A stretch of DNA of 64,000 nucleotides. It comes from Candidatus Symbiopectobacterium sp. 'North America'. Lineage in GTDB: Bacteria > Pseudomonadota > Gammaproteobacteria > Enterobacterales > Enterobacteriaceae. The notes beneath the pieces are model-generated. The model saw only the letters and a program-made list of their open reading frames with translations, did no database searches and was not told the origin of the DNA. The stretch is from NCBI RefSeq assembly GCF_015762685.1, contig NZ_PEHF01000020.1, positions 1 through 64,000 on the forward strand, given 5' to 3'. Shown one piece after another: positions 10,641 to 21,662 of the stretch; the stretch's first letter is position 1; the number at the start of each line of letters is the position of its first letter. Position numbers and translations under genes: made by a program.

Positions 10641-10991
10641 CAGCGCGAGCACTTGCTCTGGCGGGCGGCCGATACGTGCCCGCTCTCCGTTGACTACAAT
10701 CGGGCGCTCAATCAGCTTGGGATGTTCAACCAGTGCAGCAATCAGCTGTGTTTCACTTAACGTCGTATCCGACAGATTTAATTCGCGGTACAGGTCTTCT
10801 TTCTGGCGCATTAATTCACGTGTGCTGCTAAAGCCTAACTGTGATAACAGTTGGCGAATCTGTGCGGCATCCGGTGGCGTATCCAGATAGAGCACCACGC
10901 GCGGCGTGACGCCGTGTTGCTGCAACAGCGCCAGCGTTTCACGGCTCTTGGAGCAGCGCGGGTTGTGATAAATAACAATATCGTGCGACAT
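10635..10991 (-). CDS. ArsC-family glutaredoxin-like reductase (YfgD type)
   Basis: A 118-residue thioredoxin-fold protein of the arsenate reductase family. The active-site stretch is [13 protein letters not shown], with the catalytic Cys followed by Ser and Arg, and the C-terminal ERPIVV...RIGRPPE is typical. The ATG at 10991 is chosen because AAGGA lies 6-7 bases upstream. In E. coli the same gene (yfgD) lies between hda and bepA. It is annotated as glutaredoxin-dependent arsenate reductase, but with no ars genes nearby its physiological substrate is unknown. Confidence 0.92.
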   Translation of the reverse strand: MSHDIVIYHNPRCSKSRETLALLQQHGVTPRVVLYLDTPPDAAQIRQLLSQLGFSSTRELMRQKEDLYRELNLSDTTLSETQLIAALVEHPKLIERPIVVNGERARIGRPPEQVLALL

Positions 10992-11011
10992 GGGCTGTTC
11001 CTTGCTGTTTA

Positions 11012-12544
11012 TCAAGATTTTTCAAACTGACGGAAGCGTTGCTGTAACTGGCGTAACTGGTCAATGCGGGCATCATAGCGCGCCTGCTCCAAACTGCCGA
11101 GTTTACTCTGCGAGCTGGCATTGCTGAACAGCCCGATGGCCTGATCCAGTTTTCCGGATAACGCCAGCTCCTCTCCGCGCGCGGCAAGCTCTTCGGCACG
11201 CATGCCCTGTGCGGCGGAGGCCTGTGCCAGCAGTGACCAACCGTTGGGATCGCCCGGATTGGCGTAGCTATAACGATAGAGCAGGCGGCTGGCTGCGGCG
11301 GCCTGACCACCCGTGACATAGGCGTTAGCCAGGTTCAATTGCAGTACCGGATTGTTCTGGGCGCCCGGCGCTTTTTGTAAGCGCGCGATGGCCTGCGCGG
11401 CTTTGTTTTGCGCCAGATCGATATCCGTCATCAGATCGAGAAACCAGGGGCTGTCCGGGGTTTTATCCAGCACTGGCTGAAGCACTGCGTGGGCATCGTC
11501 ATATTTCTTCTCTTCATAAGCGCGCACCGCTTTGCCGTACTGTGCGGCAAGCTGCTCGCGCACATTGCCTTTTAACCAGTTATCAATGGTTTCATCTGCG
11601 GTAGCCTTATACGCGGTGCTGTACATCGTCAATGCACGCATCTTGGCAAACAGAAAATCCTGTGAGGATTGGGTGGGTGCAGGACGCATCATCTGGTTGG
11701 CGCGGTTGCGAGCATCGGCCAGACGACTCTCCGGCAACGGGTGTGTCAGCAGCATTTCCGGCGGTTTGGTGGCATAGCGTGATTGATCGGCTAATTTTTG
11801 CATGAAGTTAGGCATAGCCTGCGGATCAAACCCGGCTCGCTGCAACACTTGCAGGCCAATACGATCGGCTTCCTGTTCGTTGGACTGTGTGAAGCTGATA
11901 ATTCCCTGCTGCGCACCGGCCAATGTCCCGCTCAGGGCCGCCATTCCCACCTGCGGATTGGCCATGGCGAGCAGAATGGAACCCAATGCCCCCACCCAGG
12001 TAAGCGGGACGCTGCGCTGTTGTGATTCCATGGCGCGCGCCAGATGGCGTTGGGTGACGTGCGAGATTTCATGCGCCAGCACCGAGGCCAGTTCGCTTTC
12101 GTTTTCCGCGTAGCGGAACAAGGCAGAATGGATGACCACATTGCCACCGAAGAAGGCAAAGGCGTTCAGCTCATCGTTGCGAATGATGAAGAAGTGAAAA
12201 GGCGTGCGTACTGAGTTGGCGCTTTTTACTAACCGCTGGCCCAGTTGGTTGATGTATTGTACCAGCAGCGGATCGTCAATCAGCGGTGCACCGCCGCGCA
12301 TTTGCCGTAGGTAGAAATCACCCATGGCAATTTCTTGATTGATACTGAGCGTACCGCCTGCTGTGGTTCCCATATCAGGAAGCTGATCCTGCATATCCGC
12401 AACGACGGGCGCCGCGATGCCGCCCAGCATTGCGCCGAACAGCAGCGCAGTCAGGGTTTTCTTTACTCTGAATCCACGCAGAAACGTCTTGCCTGCCAGA
12501 GCGGTAATGCGAGGACGTTCAGCACCTAACCAATTGAAGACCAT
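11012..12544 (-). CDS. bepA: outer-membrane assembly chaperone/protease BepA
   Basis: Periplasmic M48 metalloprotease that helps fold LptD and degrades stalled outer-membrane proteins. It has a signal peptide ([13 protein letters not shown]...), the zinc motif HEISH followed by VTQRHL, a conserved third-ligand region (NEQEADRIG), and C-terminal TPR repeats. It is about 510 aa against 487 in E. coli, because of a longer N-terminus. The ATG at 12544 has GAAGG about 8 bases upstream. Its C-terminus lies about 20 bp from the arsC-like start, so they may be cotranscribed. The perM gene that follows bepA in E. coli is absent. Confidence 0.93.
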   Translation of the reverse strand: MVFNWLGAERPRITALAGKTFLRGFRVKKTLTALLFGAMLGGIAAPVVADMQDQLPDMGTTAGGTLSINQEIAMGDFYLRQMRGGAPLIDDPLLVQYINQLGQRLVKSANSVRTPFHFFIIRNDELNAFAFFGGNVVIHSALFRYAENESELASVLAHEISHVTQRHLARAMESQQRSVPLTWVGALGSILLAMANPQVGMAALSGTLAGAQQGIISFTQSNEQEADRIGLQVLQRAGFDPQAMPNFMQKLADQSRYATKPPEMLLTHPLPESRLADARNRANQMMRPAPTQSSQDFLFAKMRALTMYSTAYKATADETIDNWLKGNVREQLAAQYGKAVRAYEEKKYDDAHAVLQPVLDKTPDSPWFLDLMTDIDLAQNKAAQAIARLQKAPGAQNNPVLQLNLANAYVTGGQAAAASRLLYRYSYANPGDPNGWSLLAQASAAQGMRAEELAARGEELALSGKLDQAIGLFSNASSQSKLGSLEQARYDARIDQLRQLQQRFRQFEKS

Positions 12545-12751
12545 GAGTGGGACCTTCTCGACTGCACGGTAAAAGCGATTAGCACCTATCTTAGCCAGCG
12601 CGGAGGGAGCATGCAAAGTGGAATGCGGGAAAAGTGCAGCATAAAAGCGCGCCGTGCAAAAAACAGCAAGCACAAGGTTGCGCGCAGTGTGAATCAGGAT
12701 AACGCAAAAACACCGACACCTTAACAGTGCCGGTGGATACCTGGCACGCTA

Positions 12752-13219
12752 TCAGGAGCTTTTCAGATAGTTCAGTACGATATCGTGGTGATCGCTGGTT
12801 TTGAAATCATCAAACACGTGCGCCACTTTACCGTCTTCACCAATCAAAAAGCTGATACGGTGAATGCCGTCGTAGGTTTTTCCCATGAATGTCTTTTCGC
12901 CCCACACGCCGAAGGCTTGTGAGATCTGATGATCTTCGTCGGACAACAACGTAAAGTTCAGCAGCTCTTTTTCCGCAAAGCGAGACAGTTTTTCCGGTTT
13001 GTCGGTGCTGATACCCAACACTTCCACGCCATGTTTCTTCAAATCTTCCATGTTGTCGCGCAAACCGCAGGCTTGCACGGTACATCCCGGCGTCATCGCT
13101 TTAGGGTAAAAATAGACCAACACTTTTTGTCCCTGGAAGTCGGTTAAATTTACTTGTTCGCCATCCTGGTCGGGCAAGCTAAATTTCGGTGTGGTATCAC
13201 CGGCTTTCAGTGTGTTCAT
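12752..13219 (-). CDS. bcp: thiol peroxidase Bcp
   Basis: Peroxiredoxin Q type enzyme that reduces hydroperoxides using thioredoxin. The peroxidatic and resolving cysteines are five apart in TPGCTVQACGLRD. It has 155 residues, near E. coli length. The ATG at 13219 follows GGAGAG with 7-base spacing and directly abuts the end of gcvR. The gcvR-bcp order is as in E. coli, and loss of gcvR may affect its upstream translation coupling. Confidence 0.95.
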   Translation of the reverse strand: MNTLKAGDTTPKFSLPDQDGEQVNLTDFQGQKVLVYFYPKAMTPGCTVQACGLRDNMEDLKKHGVEVLGISTDKPEKLSRFAEKELLNFTLLSDEDHQISQAFGVWGEKTFMGKTYDGIHRISFLIGEDGKVAHVFDDFKTSDHHDIVLNYLKSS

Positions 13220-13221
13220 CA

Positions 13222-13791
13222 CTACTCTCCATCTTTCTCTTCATGCTGTGGATAGTTCACGACGCTAATACTGCCTTGTGCGTGCAGTTCTGTACATAGC
13301 TGATGAAAGGCTGGCTCAATAATTGCGCCATTAAGCGTTTCAGGGCTGTGTGCGGTGATTTGAATATATAACGTTGACGGATGTCCGCTGGTGGCGGGCT
13401 GCGTTTTTGAAACCAGCTCCGCAATGTTCATGTGATGTGCGTCAAACAGGGCGGTAAAGCGTTCAATGATATGCGGTGAATCCGCCAGTTCAACCTTGAT
13501 CCATACCGTTGAGGGCATCGGCGGGCGAGCCTGAGACTCTGTGCGCTTCATCACGATCAACAATTCCATTTCCGCCCCTTTGAGCGGCAGCGTGGATTCG
13601 ATAAGCGTGATGGAATTCGAACTTCCCGACAGCAGCATGATGAATGTGAACTCTTTGCCCAGCATCGCAAGACGACTATCTTAAATGTTACAGCCACAGC
13701 TACTGACGTGACGTGTGATGGCGTTCACAATCCCGGGACGATAGACGCCGAGGGCGGTGATAACCAGAAAATGTTCTTGTTGGCTCGGCAA
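13222..13791 (-). pseudogene. gcvR: glycine cleavage repressor GcvR, nonsense at Glu37
   Basis: GcvR has two ACT domains and, when glycine is low, binds GcvA to repress gcvTHP and gcvB. Counted from the likely TTG start at 13791, the frame reads like E. coli GcvR, but codon 37 (Glu in E. coli) is TAA at 13681-13683. The conserved ADRPG motif near residue 17 also reads VYRPG. The remaining 147 residues from Met43 are intact and could only be made by reinitiation, lacking most of the first ACT domain. The gene is probably inactive. Confidence 0.88.
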
Positions 13792-14014
13792 AATCTTGCT
13801 TTCTCTGCATCGGGTTGAGAGTAACATGGTAAACACAAAAAATTGTCTGGGGCAATTTTGAGTTTGTTCTGCGAGAGTTTTCCCGCGCTGCCGTCAGTCG
13901 CGGCATGCAGAAAGAAAAAAACCGCATGTCAGACGCCGACAACGCGGTTGCGCGCTTGCTTTTGCAGTGAAGTCAAAAGTACCATGAAGAACTTGTTTTT
14001 GGAGGGAATGGCGA

Positions 14015-14893
14015 ATGTTTACGGGAAGTATTGTTGCACTGGTTACACCGATGGACGACAACGGAGCCGTCGATCGTGCAAGCTTGAAAAAACTTGTTGA
14101 TTATCATGTTGCTAGCGGAACTGCGGCGATAGTGTCCGTCGGAACCACCGGAGAGTCCGCCACCTTGAGCCATGATGAACATGGCGATGTGGTGATGATG
14201 ACGCTGGAACTGGCAGACGGACGTATCCCGGTGATAGCCGGAACGGGTGCCAATGCGACGTTGGAAGCCATCTCTCTTACCAAACGCTTTCACGGAACCG
14301 GCGTAGTGGGCTACCTGACAGTAACCCCTTACTACAATCGCCCGACGCACGAAGGGTTGTTCCAGCATTTTAAAGCGATTGCCGAGCACACCGATTTACC
14401 GCAAATTCTGTATAACGTACCGTCTCGTACCGGCTGTGACATGCTGCCGGAAACCATCGCCCGTCTTTCCGAAGTGAAAAATATTGTTGCGGTGAAAGAA
14501 GCTACCGGGAACTTAAGCCGTGTGAGTCAGATCCAAGAGTTGGTTGATGATAAATTCATTTTGCTGAGCGGTGATGACGCCAGCAGTCTGGATTTTATGC
14601 AACTCGGTGGTCGAGGCGTGATTTCCGTGACGGCGAACATTGCAGCGCGGGAAATGGCACAACTGTGCGCACTGGCGGCACAAGGTGATTTCGCTGCGGC
14701 GCGCCGTTTGAATCAACGCCTGATGCCACTGCATCAGAAATTATTTGTTGAACCTAATCCGATCCCGGTGAAATGGGCATGCAAGGCATTAGGATTGATG
14801 GCGACCGATACGCTTCGCTTGCCGATGACGCCGCTGACTGACGCAGGTCGGGCAGTGATGGAGCGCGCATTGAAGCAAGCTGGTTTGCAGTAA
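14015..14893 (+). CDS. dapA: 4-hydroxy-tetrahydrodipicolinate synthase DapA
   Basis: First committed step of the lysine/diaminopimelate pathway: pyruvate plus aspartate semialdehyde. It is a TIM barrel of 292 aa (the E. coli length). Key features are VGTTGES (Thr44/45), LYNVPSRTG (Tyr133) and the Schiff-base Lys in AVKEATGN. The ribosome site GGAGGG lies 8 bases before ATG. It is followed 16 bp later by bamC, as in E. coli, and is divergent from gcvR. Confidence 0.97.
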   Translation: MFTGSIVALVTPMDDNGAVDRASLKKLVDYHVASGTAAIVSVGTTGESATLSHDEHGDVVMMTLELADGRIPVIAGTGANATLEAISLTKRFHGTGVVGYLTVTPYYNRPTHEGLFQHFKAIAEHTDLPQILYNVPSRTGCDMLPETIARLSEVKNIVAVKEATGNLSRVSQIQELVDDKFILLSGDDASSLDFMQLGGRGVISVTANIAAREMAQLCALAAQGDFAAARRLNQRLMPLHQKLFVEPNPIPVKWACKALGLMATDTLRLPMTPLTDAGRAVMERALKQAGLQ

Positions 14894-14909
14894 CCCTTAG
14901 GGAGATTTG

Positions 14910-15947
14910 ATGACTTCTTCAGTGCAAAAGTCCATGGTGGCAAAAGTGGTTGGTTTGTCGCTGGTTATGCTATTAGCAGCATGTTCTAGCGATCAGCGTC
15001 ACAAACGTCAGGTCAGCGGCGATGAGTCCTATTTGAAAGCGCCACAACCGAGGACGTTAGTGGCACCGGCGGGAATGATCCTTCCGGTGCAGAATGGGGA
15101 TTACGAGATCCCGGCAGCCTCATCAACCGGTGAACTGGGGAAAGCGTTAGATATTCGTCCTCCTCTCCAGCCATTGGCGTTGTTAAGCGGATCGCGCACG
15201 CAAATTTCTGGTGATACAGCCACTTTGCTGATCGAAAACAGCGCGCAGGCGAACCGTCTGTGGCCGCAGGTGGTGCAAATCATTCAGGACAAGGGCTATG
15301 TGATTGCCAGCCGTCAGGATGCCTCGCAGACGCTGACCACCGATTGGATCTTCTGGCCGCGTGACGATGAAAGTGTGCCGTACCGCGCGCGTTATCAGAT
15401 CTCCGTTCAACCTCAAGGGTATCAGGTCGCGGTTGTGGTGAAACTGCTCGGCCTCGAAGTGCAGAACACGCCGGTGGCAGAGGCGCTTCAGGTGCAACGT
15501 TATACCAGTCTGATGGCCAATACCCTGTCAGACGCGTTGGAGAAACAGGCGGCCGCGCGTGAGAATACGCAGGTCAATCGCGCAGTCGGTACGCTGGACG
15601 TGCTGAGCGGTGCGGATGACAGCGGCCTGCCATTGCTGGTGGTGCGTGGCCCTTATTCAGTGGTCTGGGATCGTCTTCCTGCCGCGCTGGAAAAAGTCGG
15701 CATGAAGGTGAACGATCGCAGCCGTCCGCAAGCCTCCATTGCGGTGACCTACAAAGCACCGGGCAGCAGCGTCTGGGAACGTCTGGGGGCTAAAGACCCT
15801 GAACTGACCAACGGCGATTACAAATTGCAGGTTGGCGATCTGGGTAACCGCAGTACGTTGCAGTTTATCGACTCGAAAGGGCATACGCTCAGCCAGTCAA
15901 AAAACGACGCGCTCGTCGCCGTCTTCCAGGCGGCACTCAGTCACTAA
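14910..15947 (+). CDS. bamC: BAM complex lipoprotein BamC
   Basis: Outer-membrane lipoprotein of the beta-barrel assembly machine, which binds BamD. The signal peptide ends in a lipobox (LLAAC). The long unstructured N-terminal segment contains [10 protein letters not shown] and KALDIRPP, and two helix-grip domains follow. It has 345 residues against 344 in E. coli. The ATG at 14910 follows AGGGAG with 5-base spacing. It is cotranscribed with dapA and ends at a good hairpin. Confidence 0.95.
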   Translation: MTSSVQKSMVAKVVGLSLVMLLAACSSDQRHKRQVSGDESYLKAPQPRTLVAPAGMILPVQNGDYEIPAASSTGELGKALDIRPPLQPLALLSGSRTQISGDTATLLIENSAQANRLWPQVVQIIQDKGYVIASRQDASQTLTTDWIFWPRDDESVPYRARYQISVQPQGYQVAVVVKLLGLEVQNTPVAEALQVQRYTSLMANTLSDALEKQAAARENTQVNRAVGTLDVLSGADDSGLPLLVVRGPYSVVWDRLPAALEKVGMKVNDRSRPQASIAVTYKAPGSSVWERLGAKDPELTNGDYKLQVGDLGNRSTLQFIDSKGHTLSQSKNDALVAVFQAALSH

Positions 15948-15951
15948 CAGA

Positions 15952-15984
15952 AAGGGCCGGTTACATCCGGCCCTTCTTTATTTG
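15952..15984 (+). terminator. terminator of dapA-bamC
   Basis: A 9-bp GC-rich stem (AAGGGCCGG with CCGGCCCTT) has a 6-nt loop and is followed by a broken T-tract. Confidence 0.75.
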
Positions 15985-16075
15985 GCCCGCCGAATGCCGA
16001 TATTTTTATTGTTAATCAAGTATTAAATCATCGGGCCCGTTGTCGGTGGCCCACAACTGTGTGGAGTAATAAAAG

Positions 16076-16789
16076 ATGCAAAAGCTAGCTGAGTTGTATC
16101 GCGGAAAAGCGAAAACGGTCTACACCACTGAAGATTCCGATCTGTTGGTGCTGGAGTTTCGCAATGATACGTCAGCCGGTGATGGCGCGCGCATTGAACA
16201 GTTTGATCGTAAAGGTATGGTGAACAACAAATTCAACCATTTCATCATGAGCAAACTGGAAGAGGCGGGCATCCCGACGCAAATGGTCAAGTTACTGTCC
16301 GACAACGAAGTGCTGGTGAAAAAGCTGGAGATGGTGCCGGTAGAGTGCGTGGTGCGTAACCGTGCTGCCGGTTCTCTGGTGAAACGCCTGGGTGTGGAAG
16401 AGGGCATTACCTTGAACCCGCCACTGTTTGACCTGTTCCTGAAAAATGACGCCCTGCACGATCCGATGGTGAATGAATCTTACTGCAAAACCTTTGGTTG
16501 GGTGAATGAAACCCACCTGGCGCGCATGAAAGAACTGAGCTACAAAGCCAACGACGTGCTGAGCAAACTGTTTGATGACGTGGGCTTGATTCTGGTGGAT
16601 TTCAAACTGGAATTCGGATTGTTCAAAGGTGAAGTGGTGCTGGGTGATGAGTTCTCCCCTGACGGCAGCCGCCTGTGGGACAAGCAAACCCTGAACAATA
16701 TGGACAAAGACCGTTTCCGTCAAAGTCTGGGTGGTTTGATTGAAGCCTATGAAGAAGTTGCACACCGTCTTGGCGTAAAATTGGACTAA
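16076..16789 (+). CDS. purC: SAICAR synthase PurC
   Basis: Adds aspartate to CAIR in purine synthesis, an ATP-grasp-like enzyme. The length (237 aa) equals E. coli. Conserved stretches include YRGKAKTVY (nucleotide loop), [13 protein letters not shown], and DFKLEFG near the end. A GGAG ribosome site precedes the ATG. No clear PurR box was found in its upstream region. Confidence 0.97.
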   Translation: MQKLAELYRGKAKTVYTTEDSDLLVLEFRNDTSAGDGARIEQFDRKGMVNNKFNHFIMSKLEEAGIPTQMVKLLSDNEVLVKKLEMVPVECVVRNRAAGSLVKRLGVEEGITLNPPLFDLFLKNDALHDPMVNESYCKTFGWVNETHLARMKELSYKANDVLSKLFDDVGLILVDFKLEFGLFKGEVVLGDEFSPDGSRLWDKQTLNNMDKDRFRQSLGGLIEAYEEVAHRLGVKLD

Positions 16790-16981
16790 ACGCGCAATCG
16801 TTTTCGTGTTAAACGTTGCGTGCGCGCCGTTGCCTGTCATTCTCTGCGTTAAGTGGAGAATGGCAGTTTACCCGTACCAATGTGGGTATTGGGCTAATTA
16901 GCGGTGTCAAAACAGTGCTATCATCTGAGTCTTGAATGAAAACGATATCTTGACTTCAGCATGGCAGGAAACCCATTCCTA

Positions 16982-17434
16982 ATGACTTCTTTCGATCCCA
17001 CGCTTCTGATCCTGCTCGGCCTTGCAGGATTCGGTATTATCAGCCACAACATGACGGTCACTTGGGCGATGTTGGCGCTGCTGGCGGTACGCTTGACGCC
17101 GCTGAACGGTTATTTCCCGCTGGTGGAAAAATATGGATTGAGCATCGGGATACTGATTTTGACCATTGGCGTGATGGCCCCGATCGCCAGCGGGAAAATC
17201 AGCGCCCACGACTTTTTTCAGGCGTTCCTTAACTGGAAATCGCTGGTAGCGATTGCGGTGGGCGTTGCGGTTTCCTGGCTCGGTGGTCGCGGCGTTTCTC
17301 TGATGAGCAATCAACCTTCCGTGGTGTCGGGATTGCTGATTGGCACCGTGGCCGGCGTCGCGTTGTTCCGCGGCGCGCCGGTAGGTCCGCTGATTGCGGC
17401 AGGTCTGCTCTCGTTGTTGATTGGCAAATCCTGA
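16982..17434 (+). CDS. UPF0756 membrane protein (YeaL type)
   Basis: A hydrophobic protein of about 150 residues with four predicted membrane segments. It contains the family stretches [19 protein letters not shown] and [12 protein letters not shown] followed by SWLGGRGV. It resembles E. coli YeaL, of unknown function. The start at 16982 is preferred (AGGA about 11 bases upstream); an ATG at 16961 has no ribosome site. It precedes tmcA closely. In E. coli, yeaL is elsewhere, so this position is not the E. coli one. Confidence 0.85.
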   Translation: MTSFDPTLLILLGLAGFGIISHNMTVTWAMLALLAVRLTPLNGYFPLVEKYGLSIGILILTIGVMAPIASGKISAHDFFQAFLNWKSLVAIAVGVAVSWLGGRGVSLMSNQPSVVSGLLIGTVAGVALFRGAPVGPLIAAGLLSLLIGKS

Positions 17435-17447
17435 GAACGGCATTGGC

Positions 17448-19498
17448 ATGTCTAAGCTCATCACCCCAAACCTGCTCAGTGCTGACGCGAACGGCGATCC
17501 TTCGCAGCTGCGGCATGTTGGCGCGCGCCGCTTGCTGGTGGTCAGCGGCGAGGCGCACTGGGTGCAAAGACAGGCGGAAGCGCTGTGCCGACAGACGCCG
17601 GGGGATTGGCTTTGGCTGGGGGGCATGCAACCTGACAGTATACCCTTTAGCAAAGCGCGGATGCTGCTGGGGCAGGGGTATCAGCATGCTGTCTTTGATG
17701 CTCGCAGTGGGCTGGATGTCGAAGCGCTGGCGATCGTGGCTGGCACTTTGCGTGCGGGCAGTTGGCTACTGCTGCTGGTCCCGCCCTGGCACGCGTGGGC
17801 ACAACAGCCCGATGCTGATAGTTTGCGTTGGAGTGAGCAGTCGCAGGCGATAGCCACGCCGAATTTCATTACGCATTTTCAGCAGCAACTGCTGGCGGAC
17901 GATGAGGTAACGCTGTGGCGGCAGGGAGAGAAGGGAGCCATAAAGCCGCTGACTCCTCGTGCACCGTGGCAACCTGCCAGCGGTGACCCAACGCCACAGC
18001 AGCATGCATTGCTGACCCGTCTACAGGATGCGGCACCCGGCGTTTATGTGATTACCGCCGCGCGCGGGCGCGGTAAATCGACGCTGGCGGGAATGCTGGC
18101 CGCGCAGTGTACGGGAGTCTGTTGGGTGACATCACCTTCCCGCGATACTGCCGCTCAGTTGCTACACTGCGGTGGGGCTGAATTGCCGTTTTGGTCTCCA
18201 GACGCTTTGCTTGCACATTGCCAATCGTCATCGCTGCCGCCGCTCGACTGGCTGTTGATTGATGAGGCAGCGGCGATCCCTGCGTCAGTGTTGCAGGCGC
18301 TGGTAAGCCATTTCCCTCGCGTGTTGATGCTCACCACGGTGCAGGGGTATGAAGGGACGGTGCGTGGCTTTCTGCTGAAATTTTGTGCCTCGCTGCCTCA
18401 GTGCGACATGCTGACGTTGGATCAACCGCTACGCTGGGTCGCAGACGATCCGCTGGAGTGTTTTCTGGATGAAGCTCTGCTTTTTCGTGACACGTTTACT
18501 GATATCGATGCCCTGAATCCGGGAACTGCGAGATTACCTGCTGTCGTCACGAACCTTTTGGCGCCGGCGTGGTTGAGTGAGTCGGCGGGTTTGCATCGGT
18601 ATTATGCCTCTTATTGTGCAGCGCGCATTACCGCACCTCGCCGCTTGATTTGCGGCGCTTGCTGGATGCGCCCTGCATGCATCTCTATGGCGCTCAGCGA
18701 GGCGAGGCACTGTGCGGCGTAGCCTGGTGGGTTGATGAAGGCGACCTGTCGCCTGCGTTAGCGCATGATGTGTGGGCGGGCCGCCGTCGCCCGCGCGGCA
18801 ATCTGGTGGCACAATCGTTGGTGGCGCACGGTGATGAGTGGCAAGCCCCTTGTTTACGCTCGCTGCGTATCAGCCGCATTGCGGTTGTCGCAGAGCAGCG
18901 GCGCAGCGGGATTGGTCATGCACTGATTGCTGCACAACGGGACACCGCGAGCGTTGATGGCATTGATTTTCTGTCGGTCAGCTTTGGCTATCAGCCGGAA
19001 CTGTGGGCGTTCTGGCAGGCATGCGGGTTTAGGCTGGTGCGCATTGGTAGCCATCGCGAGGCGGGCAGTGGCTGCTATAGCGCGATGGCGATTTTACCTA
19101 TCAGTGAGGAAGGACGGCAATTGGCGACGCGTGCCGAATGGCGCAGCCTGGCCGGATTTGCTTTTGCGCATCGTGGCATGGAACCCACCTTTGCAGCGTT
19201 GACACATCTGCTGGGGCGCTCGGGGTTGCCGCTGCCCGCATTGCGCATGCTCAATGCCTATCCGCACGATCCAGAGCGCGGAGTGAAGGTGTTTTCATTA
19301 AGCGGTAAAAAAGCGCTGTTACAACGCTGGCGTGAGGAGACGGTTCAGGCACTTGCCGAGCTTGATGCGGCGGCCTGTGCACGTTGGCAACGCTGGGCGC
19401 AACCGGGTGGTTTCCGGCTGAATAAATGCCTGGTGGAATGGACCGGTTTGCCGGCATACGTAGTAATCGACATGGAGAAGAGCGACATATTATGGTGA
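17448..19498 (+). pseudogene. tmcA: tRNA(Met) cytidine acetyltransferase TmcA, frameshifted
   Basis: TmcA uses ATP and acetyl-CoA to form N4-acetylcytidine at the wobble C34 of elongator tRNA-Met, preventing misreading of AUA. The N-terminal half has the helicase-like P-loop (AARGRGKST) and LIDEAAAIPASV. The C-terminal half carries the GNAT acetyl-CoA motif (VVAEQRRSGIGHALI) and the winged-helix tail. The two halves are in different frames, shifted at about 18606-18616, just before the conserved AHYRTSPLDLRRL segment. Both are otherwise well conserved. The product would lose the acetyltransferase domain. Confidence 0.9.
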
Positions 19499-20073
19499 TG
19501 GGAATTTTTTGCGGTTCAAGTGCGGGAAGTGACACCGCCTTTATTGATGCGGCGCGGATGACGGGAAAAACCCTGGCGCAGGCAGGTATCGCCATTGTTT
19601 ACGGCGGTGGTCGTGTCGGGTTGATGGGCGCGGTCGCGGATGCGGCGCTGGCGCAGGGCGGCGAAGTGATCGGTGTCATGCCGCGCTTGTTGGCCGATCA
19701 AGAGCTTTCTCATCCGGGCCTGACCAAGCTGCATGTGGCGGAAAACATGCATGAGCGTAAAGCTAAAATGGCGCAGATTGCCGATGGCTTTATCGCGATG
19801 CCGGGCGGTCCGGGGACGCTGGAAGAAATTTTTGAGCAGTGGACCTGGGCGCAATTGGGGATTCATGACAAACCCTGCGCGTTTCTCAATGTTAACGGTT
19901 ATTTTGACCCGCTGAAAACCATGAATGAAACGATGGTCAGACAGGGGTTTATGAAGCAACCCTATGCCGATATGCTCACATTTTCTGACAGCATTGAGGA
20001 TATTCTCCGCGTTTTCGCTGCCTATACGCCGCCGCCGCATAAGTGGACGCCGGCGTTTCGTCAGGTAGAGTGA
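19492..20073 (+). CDS. LOG-family nucleotide phosphoribohydrolase
   Basis: Rossmann-fold protein of the LOG/TIGR00730 group, about 193 residues. The signature MPGGPGTLEEIFE binds the ribose-phosphate of nucleoside 5'-monophosphates; FCGSSAGSD and VYGGGRVGLMG are the other conserved loops. Related enzymes split AMP or adenylated cytokinin derivatives into base and ribose 5-phosphate; the substrate here is unknown. The ATG at 19492 overlaps the tmcA stop and has GGAG about 12 bases upstream, so it may be translated on the same mRNA. Confidence 0.88.
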   Translation: MVMGIFCGSSAGSDTAFIDAARMTGKTLAQAGIAIVYGGGRVGLMGAVADAALAQGGEVIGVMPRLLADQELSHPGLTKLHVAENMHERKAKMAQIADGFIAMPGGPGTLEEIFEQWTWAQLGIHDKPCAFLNVNGYFDPLKTMNETMVRQGFMKQPYADMLTFSDSIEDILRVFAAYTPPPHKWTPAFRQVE

Positions 20074-20074
20074 G

Positions 20075-20488
20075 ATGGTGATGGAGACATCCTGTGTGAT
20101 TCGCATCGCCGCTGCCGTGATCACCGATGCGACAGGTGCCTGTCTGCTGGTTCGCAAACAGGGCACCATCGCGTTTATGCAGCCTGGGGAAAAAATGGAA
20201 CCCGGAGAAACCCCAGAGCAGGCGCTGGTGCGCGAACTGAAAGAAGAACTGTCGATTCAGATTGCGATAGCGGATCTGACGTATCTTGGTCATTTTTCCG
20301 ATTAAGTGGTCAATGAGCCAGGGTATATTGTTGAAGCCGACGTGTACCGTGTGCAGGGTGTGAATAGTGTCGTAACCCCGGCGGCTGAAATTGCCGAAAT
20401 CTCCTGGGTTAACCCAAAAACGCCGACGACGTTGCCTTTGGCCCCGTTGACTCAGCAACAATTATTGCCCCTCGCCGCTGCATTTTGA
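20075..20488 (+). pseudogene. Nudix hydrolase with premature TAA
   Basis: Nudix-fold pyrophosphohydrolase remnant of about 137 codons. The Nudix box is seen in EPGETPEQALVRELKEELS (the box Gly near the end is Ser). A TAA at 20303-20305 follows HFSD, and the same frame resumes at once (VVNEPGYIVEADVY). The full protein would end with LPLAAAF. It starts right after the LOG gene stop, so it is an operon partner. A GTG immediately after the TAA could restart a 61-residue C-terminal fragment without the catalytic box. Confidence 0.8.
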
Positions 20489-20671
20489 CGCCGTTGTGAC
20501 AGGCTGGCCGCTGAGTCAGCCTGGTATTTTTTTTTTCGTTCCTGCCTATGGGGTGAAGGACGTGAGGGTGGGTCATTGGAAATAATGGAATGACTTGTTC
20601 AATAAATCCCGATAGCACGTGATAACCGCAGGGGTATCATTAAAGAATACCATGACAAAACGGGACATATC

Positions 20672-21286
20672 ATGAGCGATGCAATTACAGTACAACAACC
20701 GGAGCAGGCGCAGCGTTTGGTCTTGTTGTTTCACGGGGTTGGCGACAGCGCCAACGGCATGGCGGCATTGGGGCGCTATTTTGCCGATGCCTTGACGGAT
20801 GCCTGTGTTGTCAGCCTCAATGGGCCAGAAAGCACCGAATGGGGCGCGGGGCGTCAGTGGTTCTCCGTGCAAGGCGTGACCGAAGAGAACCGTCAGGCGC
20901 GCGTTGATGTGGCAATACCGGGATTTCTGTCAACGGTGCGCCATTGGCAGGAGAAGGTTGGGGTTGATGCTGCACATACCGTGCTGGTTGGGTTTTCGCA
21001 GGGGACCATCATGTCTCTGGAAGCGCTCAAGGCAGACCCGGCGATTGCCGGTACGGTTATCGCCTTTAGCGGCCGCTTTGCCTCGTTGCCAGAATCTGCA
21101 TTGACGCCAGCGGTGGTGCATTTTATCCACGGAGAGCAGGACAGCGTGATTTTGCCTGCGCACGCACAGGCTGCCGCTCAGCGCCTGCATACGTTGGGCA
21201 GTGCGCATTCACTCGATATGATTACGGGTGTCGGCCACTCGATTGACGGTCTGATGCTGCAACAGGCGCTGGGTTATCTGGCATAA
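20672..21286 (+). CDS. ypfH: alpha/beta-hydrolase esterase YpfH
   Basis: Serine hydrolase of the carboxylesterase/phospholipase family. The nucleophile is in GFSQGTIMSLEAL, the acid is Asp in HGEQDSVI, and the base is His in GVGHSIDG. Early HGVGDSANGMAALGRYF is typical of YpfH. At 204 aa it is shorter than E. coli YpfH (about 232), ending shortly after the catalytic His. It could be a natural length variant. A terminator follows. Confidence 0.88.
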   Translation: MSDAITVQQPEQAQRLVLLFHGVGDSANGMAALGRYFADALTDACVVSLNGPESTEWGAGRQWFSVQGVTEENRQARVDVAIPGFLSTVRHWQEKVGVDAAHTVLVGFSQGTIMSLEALKADPAIAGTVIAFSGRFASLPESALTPAVVHFIHGEQDSVILPAHAQAAAQRLHTLGSAHSLDMITGVGHSIDGLMLQQALGYLA

Positions 21287-21302
21287 TCGTCGTGTTGCTT
21301 GT

Positions 21303-21337
21303 AAGGCGGTTCTACCCATGAATCGCCTTTATTTTTC
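21303..21337 (+). terminator. terminator of ypfH
   Basis: A 10-bp stem (one G-T pair; arms 21303-21312 and 21320-21329) has a 7-nt loop and is followed by a T-rich tract. Confidence 0.7.
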
Positions 21338-21662
21338 TTTGCCCTTCCGCGCTATTTTCGCCCCGCACTGAATGAGATATCGCGCCAAAATCATGTCGAG
21401 TAGTTTTCCTGTCCATATAAAAAGTGAATTTTTCCATATTTAAATAACGTTGAATGGCCGACGATGTTATTTGCTTATGTGTGCATTGCATCGGTAGTGC
21501 ACTACACACACCATAATGTCTGACGTTTTTCCCGCTATACCCATAGGTATTCGTGTCGCTGGCTTATTTAAAGTCGGTTCTTCACGCCGCTGCTTTAGTG
21601 GCGCGGCGCGAATCATTGAGGGTATATACATGTCACGTCCTTTTAGGAAATAAGGGTGTTAT
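21338..21662. other. 325-bp spacer upstream of the chemoreceptor
   Basis: No coding sequence is supported. It should hold the chemoreceptor promoter. A TAAAG...GCCG pair near 21569-21592 resembles a flagellar sigma-28 promoter, but the spacing is 9 instead of 11 and the -10 is incomplete. Confidence 0.35.

Noticed and set aside
13222-13665. Functional short GcvR from Met43
   Set aside because: It would lack most of the first ACT domain and has no ribosome site of its own; it is the readable end of the pseudogene.
18614-19498. Separate acetyltransferase gene after a short tmcA
   Set aside because: The two frames are halves of one TmcA, joined by a frameshift in the middle of a conserved block; no ribosome site starts the second part.
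21569-21592. Sigma-28 (flagellar) promoter for the chemoreceptor
   Set aside because: TAAAG and GCCG are present, but the spacer is 9 bp instead of 11 and the -10 lacks the GATAA part.
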